Part shown: in pieces, positions 7,585 through 14,400 of the stretch | Numbering within the stretch: position 1 is the stretch's first letter | Layout of the letters: each line of letters starts with the position of its first letter | Source of the DNA: Pseudoflavonifractor sp964504285 | Lineage (GTDB): Bacteria; Bacillota; Clostridia; Oscillospirales; Oscillospiraceae | NCBI GenBank assembly: GCA_964504285.1 | Contig: CAZDDZ010000067.1 | Location: forward strand, 1-15,197 | Length of the DNA stretch: 15,197 nucleotides | Reading direction: 5' to 3' | Made by a program: the position numbers and the translations under genes | Notes under the pieces: model-generated | Told to the model about the DNA's origin: nothing | The model's input: only the letters and a program-made list of their open reading frames with translations | The model's database searches: none

Positions 7585-8280
7585 ATGGAAAACAACAAAT
7601 TTGCGCCTGCGTCCCTGGCTGGTTACATTGATCATACACTGCTAAAGCCCGAGGCCACTGCGGCCGACATTCGTAAGGTCTGCGATGAGGCCCGAGAGCA
7701 CCGCTTTGCCAGCGTCTGTGTGAACCCCTCCTACATTAAGCTGGTGGCTGACGAGCTCCGGGGCAGCGGTGTGACCCCCTGCTGTGTGGCCGGATTCCCC
7801 TTCGGCACTCATACCCCCGAGGCCAAGGCCGCTGAGACCGCCCAAGCCGTGGCCGACGGCGCGATGGAGGTGGACATGGTAATCAACGTGGGAGCTGTAA
7901 AGTCGGGCGACTGGGCGCTGGTGGAGCGGGACATCGCCGCCGTGGTTCAGGCCGCGGGCAAGGCGGGGGTTAAGGTTATTTTGGAGACCTGCCTGCTTAC
8001 CGACGAGGAAAAGGTTCGCGCCTGTGAAATCAGCAAGCGGGCAGGGGCTGCCTTTGTCAAAACCTCTACCGGCTACTCTACCGGCGGCGCCACCGCCCAT
8101 GATGTGGCCCTTATGCGCAAAACCGTCGGTCCCGACGTGGGTGTGAAGGCTTCGGGCGGCGTGCGTACCTATGAGGACGCGGTGACCATGATTGAGGCGG
8201 GTGCCAACCGTCTGGGTGCCAGTGCGGGAATTAAAATCATCACCGGACCCTCGGCGGAAGCGCCCGTCGGCAATTATTAA
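7585..8280 (+). CDS. deoC: deoxyribose-phosphate aldolase
   Basis: This class I (Schiff-base) aldolase splits 2-deoxyribose 5-phosphate into acetaldehyde and glyceraldehyde 3-phosphate, the last step of deoxynucleoside catabolism. It is 231 residues, normal for the short bacterial form. It has IDHTLLKP (15-22) at the N terminus, EVDMVINVG (95-103) with the catalytic Asp97, Schiff-base Lys159 in FVKTSTGYSTGGAT, and the activating Lys188 in VKASGGVRT. Phosphate-binding segments GGVRT and GASAGI are intact. The ATG at 7585 follows AGAGGA at 10 bases. A GTG at 7576 is in frame, but it abuts that site and is less likely. The stop codon TAA shares its last A with the cobA ATG, so the two are co-transcribed. 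The other deo genes (phosphopentomutase, nucleoside kinase or transporter) are not in the window. Confidence 0.96.
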   Translation: MENNKFAPASLAGYIDHTLLKPEATAADIRKVCDEAREHRFASVCVNPSYIKLVADELRGSGVTPCCVAGFPFGTHTPEAKAAETAQAVADGAMEVDMVINVGAVKSGDWALVERDIAAVVQAAGKAGVKVILETCLLTDEEKVRACEISKRAGAAFVKTSTGYSTGGATAHDVALMRKTVGPDVGVKASGGVRTYEDAVTMIEAGANRLGASAGIKIITGPSAEAPVGNY

Positions 8281-8993
8281 TGACTGAGACTGTTGTCATG
8301 GTGGGGGCCGGGCCGGGTGACCCCGAGCTTATGACGCTGGCCGGCCACAGGGCGCTTGGGATGGCCCAGGTGGTAGCCTATGACGCGCTGGTCAGCCCGG
8401 CCATTGTGGATATGTGCCCTCCTGATGCCCTGCGCATTCCTGTCACCCGCCGCTGCGACCCTGGCGCGGTGCCGCAAACCGAGATTGCCGACCTTATGGC
8501 AAAGCGGGCTGCGGAAGGGCTGCGGGTGGTGCGGCTGAAAGGGGGAGACCCCTTTGTCTACGGCCGAGGCTATGAGGAAATTGCACGGCTGAAGGAGCTG
8601 GGAGTGCCCGTCAAGGTCGTTCCCGGTCTTACCTCTGCCCTGGCGGCCCCGGCTTGCGGTGGGATTCCTGTCACCTGCGGCGATTTATCTGGTTCGGTGC
8701 ATATTGTCAGCGGAAACCCACGCACGGGCCGGGATTTGGCGTTGGACTATGAGGCTCTGGTTCGGGTAGGGGGCACCCTGGTGTTTCTCATGGCAACCCA
8801 ACGTCTGGGGGAAATTCGCGCCGGGCTTTTGAGGGCCGGTATGCCGCCTGAAACTCCGGCGGCGCTGGTGGAAAACGGCGCTATGCTCAACCAGCGACGA
8901 ATGGATGCCACGCTGGACACCCTGGAGGAGCTCACAGCGGCAGAACCTGCCGTGCTGCTTGTGGGCGCGGTTTGCGGACTGCCGTTAACTTGA
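8280..8993 (+). CDS. cobA: uroporphyrinogen-III C-methyltransferase (SUMT)-like
   Basis: This is a member of the SAM-dependent tetrapyrrole methylase family. SUMT makes precorrin-2 for siroheme and cobalamin. It is 237 residues, a stand-alone catalytic domain with no HemD or Met8 fusion. Visible motifs are VGAGPGDPELMTL (8-20), RLKGGDPFVYGRG (85-97, SAM-binding) and VPGLTSALAAPACGGIPVT (114-132). Two usually conserved spots differ: the GK/GKR segment is TRR near residue 56, and the GIPVTHR segment reads GIPVTCG (128-134). The family assignment is firm; the exact substrate is less so. The ATG overlaps the deoC stop by one base (TAATGA) and has no clear Shine-Dalgarno site, so it probably depends on translational coupling. 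No other cobalamin or siroheme gene is nearby. A long hairpin follows the stop. Confidence 0.82.
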   Translation: MTETVVMVGAGPGDPELMTLAGHRALGMAQVVAYDALVSPAIVDMCPPDALRIPVTRRCDPGAVPQTEIADLMAKRAAEGLRVVRLKGGDPFVYGRGYEEIARLKELGVPVKVVPGLTSALAAPACGGIPVTCGDLSGSVHIVSGNPRTGRDLALDYEALVRVGGTLVFLMATQRLGEIRAGLLRAGMPPETPAALVENGAMLNQRRMDATLDTLEELTAAEPAVLLVGAVCGLPLT

Positions 8994-8998
8994 AATCA

Positions 8999-9038
8999 AA
9001 GGGCTGCGATTACCTGCTCAAAGGTAGTCGCAGCCCTT
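8999..9038 (+). terminator. terminator hairpin after deoC-cobA
   Basis: AAGGGCTGCGA (8999-9009) pairs perfectly with TCGCAGCCCTT (9028-9038). The stem continues through a T-G pair into TACCT/AGGTA (9011-9015/9022-9026), giving 17 bp with a 6-base loop. It starts 6 bases after the cobA stop. The tail CTTCTTACC has only a short U-rich run. Confidence 0.7.
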
Positions 9039-9120
9039 CTTACCGCCCTAGAGCATTTCTGTGTATACCCTTACTTTTTAGAAACGCTTTCTGTTGTTTG
9101 GATGAATTAGCGCGAATTTT

Positions 9121-9130
9121 ATGGTACAAT
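9121..9130 (+). promoter_or_regulatory. possible extended -10 promoter for recQ
   Basis: TGG followed by TACAAT (9125-9130) is an extended -10. No -35 is found at a suitable distance. The -10 falls inside the first arm of a hairpin at 9124-9152, and the leader to recQ would be about 185 bases. Confidence 0.25.
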
Positions 9131-9152
9131 ATCCGCAAAGCGGCTATTGTAC
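9124..9152. repeat. short palindrome within copy A
   Basis: GTACAATA-T-CCGC-AAA-GCGG-C-TATTGTAC: 8 bp plus 4 bp of stem with one mismatch and a 3-base loop. It has no T-run on either side, so it is not a standard terminator. Confidence 0.6.
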
Positions 9153-9274
9153 GCCCCGTGTGGTGGTTTTGCCATACGTCAGTATGACTGCAAAAGATCT
9201 GCTTGCCTGACCAAAAAAATCTGCGTTTCTGTGCATTCCGCTACTTTTCAGATACGCTCTAACAAAAAAGTTCC

Positions 9275-9312
9275 GCGTTTCTGCGTATTTGCTGCGTTTC
9301 AGAAACGCTCTA
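9275..9312. repeat. solo foldback-element end, copy C
   Basis: GCGTTTCTG and CAGAAACGC form a perfect 9-bp inverted repeat around 16 bases, followed by TCTA. This is the same terminal module as in copies A and B, one base shorter in the loop. Its last A (9312) is the first base of the recQ Shine-Dalgarno AGGAG (9312-9316). Confidence 0.65.
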
Positions 9313-9321
9313 GGAGATATT

Positions 9322-11145
9322 ATGAATTTACCTCATACACTGCTCAAACAGTATTTCGGCTACTCCGCGTTTCGCCCCGGGCAAGAGAACGTGGTGAACC
9401 AGCTGATGGATCGGCGGGATGTACTGTCAGTCATGCCTACCGGGGCGGGGAAGTCAATTTGCTATCAGGTCCCTGCCCTGTGTATGGAGGGCATCACCCT
9501 GGTAGTATCTCCCTTAATCTCGCTTATGAAGGATCAGGTGGAAGGGCTCATTCAGGCGGGTGTGCCCGCGGCCTACCTGAACAGCTCTCTGACGGAGCGG
9601 CAGTTCGGTCTGGCGCTGCGCAATGCCGGGATGGGGAAATACAAGCTTATTTATGTGGCGCCGGAGCGGCTTGAAACGGCTGCCTTTCTTGCCTTTGCTC
9701 AGAATGCACCTATTTCGATGGTGGCGGTGGACGAGGCCCACTGTGTTTCACGATGGGGGCAGGACTTCCGTCCCAGCTACCAGGCTATCCCCCGCTTCAC
9801 GGCAGCCCTCCCCGTGCGCCCGGTGGTGGCGGCATTTACCGCTACTGCCACGCCCGAGGTGCGGGAGGACATCATCCGTCAGCTTGATCTGCATGACCCG
9901 TTTTTGCTAGTGTCCGGCTTTGACCGGCCGAATTTATTCTGGGAGGTGCAGACCCCCCGCAGCAAGCGGGAGGCCCTTCTGGATTTTATGCGGGCGCACA
10001 GGGGAGAGAGCGGAGTGGTTTACTGCTCTACCCGGAAAAATGTGGAGGAGGTCTGTGCCTTTTTGCAGGAACGGGACTTTCCAGCCACACGTTACCACGC
10101 GGGGCTGGACAGCGAAGAGCGCAGTCGGAACCAGGAGCGTTTTGTCTATGGCGGAGATCAGGTCATTGTGGCCACCAACGCCTTCGGCATGGGAATCGAC
10201 AAACCGGATGTGCGCTTTGTAGTGCACTACAACATGCCCAAGGATTTGGAGAGCTACTATCAGGAGGCCGGCCGCGCCGGACGGGACGGGGACAGCGCCC
10301 ACTGCCTGCTTCTATACAGCGCCATGGACATTCGAACCAATAAATTTCTGATTGATCGGCAGGGGGAGGAGTCCGAAGGCGACGAGGAGACCCGTGCAAA
10401 GCGTATTGAGCAGGACCTTCTGCGCCTAAAACAGATGACCCGTTACTGCCACACCACCGACTGCCTGCGCCACTATATCCTAAATTATTTTGGAGAGCGG
10501 ACTACCGACTATTGTGGAAGCTGCGGCAACTGCCGAGCCTACTTTCAGGAGCGGGACCTTACGGAGGACGCGCAGAAGATTCTCAGCTGTGTCAAGCGCG
10601 CCGGGGAGCGGTTTGGCGCGGGCGTCATTGCCGATATCCTGCGTGGAGTTAAGGGGGAAAGGATTACGAAGTGGGGACTGGACACACTCCCCACCTATGG
10701 TATTCTATCCACGCGCACCAGAGATGAGGTGCTCAGCCGGATTCGCCTGCTCCTGGAGCGGGAGTATCTAGCCGAACAGGAGGGCCCTTATCCCACGCTG
10801 GCCTTGGGGCCCGGCGCAGGGGCAGTTCTCTTTGGCGGCGAGCGGGTCACTGCCAAGATAAAAGGACCTGCGGAACGAGTGTCCCGCCCGGCGGAGGATT
10901 TGGGGGATGTCTCCCCAGAGCTATATGCCCGTCTCCAACAGCTTCGGCAGCTGCTTGCCAAGCGGGCCAGCGTGCCGGCCTATGTGGTTTTTTCCAACCA
11001 AACCCTACGTGAGCTATGCCAGCGGCTTCCCCGCTCCGAGTCGGAATTTCTCAAGGTTTCGGGAGTAGGAACGCAAAAGCTAAAAAAGTTCGGAAAGGCG
11101 TTTCTGGAGGAAATTGAAAAGTGGTGTCAGGAAGGCGGGAACTAA
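9322..11145 (+). CDS. recQ: RecQ ATP-dependent 3'-5' DNA helicase
   Basis: This cytosolic repair helicase unwinds duplex and branched DNA in recombination and fork rescue. It is 607 residues, with the classic bacterial layout. The RecA-like core has Walker A TGAGKS (40-45), SPLISLMKDQV (63-73), DEAH (137-140), the aromatic-rich loop after it, TATAT (173-177), GVVYCSTRKN (231-240) and QEAGRAGRDG (314-323). The RecQ zinc site is C381, C398, C401 and C404, followed by a winged-helix RQC region. A C-terminal HRDC domain spans roughly 530-605. The ATG at 9322 follows AGGAG at 5 bases. A TTG 33 bases upstream is in frame but lies inside a repeat. The gene is flanked on both sides by copies of a foldback element. 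No partner gene (recJ, lexA) is visible, and the helicase appears intact. Confidence 0.96.
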   Translation: MNLPHTLLKQYFGYSAFRPGQENVVNQLMDRRDVLSVMPTGAGKSICYQVPALCMEGITLVVSPLISLMKDQVEGLIQAGVPAAYLNSSLTERQFGLALRNAGMGKYKLIYVAPERLETAAFLAFAQNAPISMVAVDEAHCVSRWGQDFRPSYQAIPRFTAALPVRPVVAAFTATATPEVREDIIRQLDLHDPFLLVSGFDRPNLFWEVQTPRSKREALLDFMRAHRGESGVVYCSTRKNVEEVCAFLQERDFPATRYHAGLDSEERSRNQERFVYGGDQVIVATNAFGMGIDKPDVRFVVHYNMPKDLESYYQEAGRAGRDGDSAHCLLLYSAMDIRTNKFLIDRQGEESEGDEETRAKRIEQDLLRLKQMTRYCHTTDCLRHYILNYFGERTTDYCGSCGNCRAYFQERDLTEDAQKILSCVKRAGERFGAGVIADILRGVKGERITKWGLDTLPTYGILSTRTRDEVLSRIRLLLEREYLAEQEGPYPTLALGPGAGAVLFGGERVTAKIKGPAERVSRPAEDLGDVSPELYARLQQLRQLLAKRASVPAYVVFSNQTLRELCQRLPRSESEFLKVSGVGTQKLKKFGKAFLEEIEKWCQEGGN

Positions 11146-11160
11146 GAAGGCCAGCGGCTG

Positions 11161-11172
11161 TTCCGCGCGGAA
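11161..11172. repeat. 12-bp perfect palindrome
   Basis: TTCCGCGCGGAA is self-complementary, 15 bases after the recQ stop and immediately before the -35 box of the next promoter. It could be an operator half-pair for a dimeric regulator or part of a terminator. It has no T-run. Confidence 0.5.
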
Positions 11173-11173
11173 T

Positions 11174-11202
11174 TTGACGAAAACAGGCTATACATTTATA
11201 AT
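11174..11202 (+). promoter_or_regulatory. strong sigma-A promoter reading toward the hybrid kinase
   Basis: TTGACG (11174-11179, 5/6), 17-base spacer, perfect TATAAT (11197-11202). The last T of the -10 is also the first base of the terminal inverted repeat of the foldback element, so the start site (near 11209) is within the element. The kinase ATG is about 260 bases further on. Confidence 0.75.
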
Positions 11203-11367
11203 TAGAGTGTTTCTGAAAAGTATCAAAACGCCCACAAACTTGTCTTTTTTCGTCAGGGCAGCGCCAATTTTCCTTGCCATACGTCAGTATGGCTGCAAAA
11301 AATCGGCTTGCCTGGAAAAAAAAGTCTGCGTTTCTGTGCATTCCGCTACTTTTCGGAAACGCTCTAA
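11202..11367. repeat. complete 166-bp foldback (palindromic MITE-like) element, copy B
   Basis: The 21-base ends 11202-11222 (TTAGAGTGTTTCTGAAAAG..) and 11347-11367 are inverted repeats with 19 of 21 matches. The centre is a perfect palindrome GCCATAC-GTCA-GTATGGC (11276-11293) whose midpoint, 11284.5, is exactly the midpoint of the element. The arms between also pair imperfectly (for example GTCTTTTTT against AAAAAAAAGTC and CAGGGC against GCCTGG), so the whole unit is one long hairpin. The right terminal 40 bases form their own small hairpin as well. TA dinucleotides lie at both edges, compatible with a TA target duplication. No ORF belongs to it. The transposase that would move it is not in the window. 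Confidence 0.8.
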
Positions 11368-11469
11368 GAGGAAACGTATAAAAGAAAAATAAACCTTATA
11401 ATACAGCGCGTACCTGTCCTGTGATTGGTATGGGGCAATTTTATTCCATTGACGAGGAGATCGAGCTAT

Positions 11470-14400
11470 ATGATAAAAATTGCACATACCGGTATACAAG
11501 CGGTTGAGTACATGCTGGAAGAATACTTGGTACATAGAAGCGTAGACGCCACTCTGGCCTGGTTGACCGAGGATATTCAGTGGGTCGGAACCGGCGCAAA
11601 CGAGGAGGCTTACTGCAAGCGGGAGCTGCGGGAAATCTTGCTTTTGGATGTGCAGGCCATGCCCGCGCCGTTTAAAGTTGAATCGATTTCCCATAGAGAA
11701 ATTCAAACCAGCGACAGGTCGGCTCATGTACTGGCCAAGATTAAGGTTGCGGATACGGCCAACAGCATGGCTATTATGGAAATGCGTGTGAGCTATTGCT
11801 GCCGCAAAGAAGGCTTGGGCTATCTAATATGCGCGGTGCATGCGTCGGTTGCGAACGCCTTGCAGCAGGAAAATGAATTTTTCCCGGTTTATTTTGCGGA
11901 AAATAAACTGCGGGAACTGGAGGGGAAATACGCCCGTGCCAACGACGAAATTGTGCGGATGTATAACTGTCTGCCAGGCGCAGTGTTTCGTTGCCGGTTT
12001 GATGCGGACTGGACGATTATCTTTGCAAACGATGGGCTGTTTCGATTTATAGGATATACCAGAGACGAATTTGAAAAACAGCTTGAGAATAAAATGGCTC
12101 CTATCATTTACCCGGCCGACAAAGCTGTTATGACAGAAAAAATAACCCGTCAGCTGGAGCATGGCACCACCATTAAAAATGAAAACCGACTGATTTGCAA
12201 GGACGGGACAGTGAAATGGGTTGCCATTCACGGAGAACTGATAGCAGGTGAATACAACGAACCGTGCTTCTACTGTGTGGCGGTTGATATTACGGAGCAA
12301 AAAGATGCACAGAAGCGGCTTGCCAATTCGGAAAAAAAGCTGCGGGATGTGGTAAACAATATTCCGGGCGGTATCGTAGAGCTTAAAATGGTGGATGGCA
12401 AGCTGGTGCCCACTTACATGAGCGCCGGTTGGTGCGCTATGATGGGCGATACTAGGGAAAATCTGATGCAGCTATATCGGGAAGACGGTATGGTGGGCGT
12501 CTACCCGGATGATCGTAAAGAAGTAAAATTGCAGCTAGAAACAGCAATGAAAAACGGAACACCGATTAACAGCACCTACCGGCTGCGCAATGCAAGCGGG
12601 AAATACCGCTGGGTAAATAACCGGGGATCATTTGCCCGGGACGAGGAAGGAACCATAACCTATTCTGCTGTTTACACAGATGTAAACGCGGAAATGCAGG
12701 CCGAGGAAAAGCAGAAAAGGACAGAAGAAAAACTGATGGCTGCAATGGAGCACGCCACAGTCATGTACTGGGAATATGAAATGGACAAGGACTTATGTAT
12801 CAATGGATTTAAGTCGATTCATGATCTTGGTATGCCGGAGTTGATGCCAAATTATCCAGAATGTCTCATAGAGAGTGGATTTATACATCCGGACAGCGCA
12901 CAGGAATACCGCTTGGCGCATCAGAAACTCAAAGCAGGTGTTCCCGCTGTGGAACTTAATATTAAGGTATCGGGGGCCAAGGGGGATGTTGAGTGGAAAA
13001 AAGTTAAGTATACCGTGATCTACGACCAGGCCGGAACGCCCACCAGCGCGCTTGGTACCAGCGAAGACATTACCCAGCAAAAGCGGGCGGAGGAACGTTA
13101 TCGGCAGGCAGAGCACTATCGCCAGGTGCTGGATACCAACGCCGTAGGCTCGTTTAAACTGAATTTGACACAGAACACCTGTGCTGACGGACATGGTAAA
13201 AATGATAGGATATTAAAATATCAGGAAGCTAAAACAGTGGATGGCTTTTTTGAATATATTTTTTCTCACTATGTGGAAAGCGCTGACGAGCAAGAATTAA
13301 AAGCTAAATTTAGCCGGGATGGTCTGCTAAAAGCCTTTGAGCATGGAAAGAGTTCGGTGAGCTGCGAACATCGGTACATGATGGAAACGGGTGAGGTCGT
13401 TTGGTTTCGCAGCACGGCTGAAATTATGAAAAATCCGGAAAACGATGACATTGAGGCAATTATTTATGCCATTGATATTAGCGAGCATAAAAATGCCGAA
13501 ATGTTGATTCGCGGTGTGGTGGCAACAGAATTTGACTTTATTACCCAGCTTAATGCAAACACCGGAAACTATTCCATGTACATTCAAAATAAAGAAAAGA
13601 TAAATTTTCCATCGCTGACGGGCCGCGACTTTTATGAAAAAAATGCTGAGTTTATTAACGAATATGTAGTGGATGAAGAAAGAGAAAAGTGCCTGGAAGA
13701 ATCTAAGATAGAGGTTATGGTTGCACGTCTGGAACGGGACGGCGATTACTATACTTACTATCAGACTAAAAATCCGGATGGCACGATTGGGCAAAAAAAA
13801 CTTCATATTTTTTACAGCGACAAAGAGTATAAAACCATTTGCATTGCCCGAACAGACATTACAAAAGATTTGGAACAGCAGAAGCGCAAGAATGATATGC
13901 TGAAGGAAACGGTCAGCTTGGCCGAACGGGCCAACCGGGCCAAAACAGCGTTTCTCTCCAGAATGTCCCATGATATTCGCACTCCCATGAACGCAATTAT
14001 TGGCATGACGGAGCTGACGAAGCAGGAAATAGGAGATACCGACAAGGTTATGCAAAACCTGTCTGTTATTGATTCCTCCTCCAAGCACCTTATGAGAATT
14101 ATTAATGACATTTTGGATATGTCACAGATTGAAAGCGGAAACCTTACCCTGATGAAGGAAAGCTTTGACTGTGCCGTGGAATGTAAGAACGTTGAAGAAA
14201 TGGCGCAGGTAATGTTCCATGAAAAGAAGCAGCAGTTTACTGTGGAGAAACAGCTGACACACAGGAGGTTTTTCGGCGACATTGTGCGGATAAAACGTAT
14301 TCTTACAAATTTGCTGAACAATGCATCTAAGTTTACACCTGAGGGCGGACAAATTTGGCTGCGGATTATGGAGGAAGGTTCTGCAAACCCCAGTGTCTCT

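Larger units (their letters stand above)
9048..9262. repeat. degenerate foldback element, copy A
   Basis: The right half, 9171-9262, matches 11276-11367 at 83 of 92 positions with no gaps, including the apex palindrome GCCATACGTCAGTATGAC (one arm base changed) and the terminal CGCTCTAA. The left end begins CTAGAGCATTTCTG (9048), resembling the inverted terminal repeat (11/14). Positions 9053-9090 also match the terminal 38-base module at 30 of 38. The left arm is about 49 bases longer than in the complete copy and holds an unrelated hairpin (9124-9152). I see no coding potential. Confidence 0.7.

Noticed and set aside
8999..9038. Cobalamin-type riboswitch next to cobA
   Set aside because: It lies downstream of cobA, is a simple 40-base hairpin, and lacks the B12-box; a terminator explains it better.
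9048..9312. Possible CRISPR-like array because of several similar 38-40 base units
   Set aside because: The units are irregularly spaced, diverged, and each is an inverted repeat belonging to the foldback element. There are no uniform spacers or cas genes.
11397..11402. Second TATAAT upstream of the kinase as its promoter
   Set aside because: It is a perfect -10, but no -35 lies 16-18 bases upstream and no TGn extension precedes it. It remains a fallback if the 11174 promoter is inactive.
11284..11727. 147-residue minus-strand frame from the foldback element into the kinase start
   Set aside because: It overlaps the kinase N-terminal domain and the non-coding palindrome and looks unlike any protein family, so it is not an element-encoded gene.
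13327..14088. 253-residue minus-strand frame opposite the kinase PAS/HisKA region
   Set aside because: Antisense to well-conserved PAS and HisKA coding sequence, with a Cys/Phe/His-rich product and no supporting signals.
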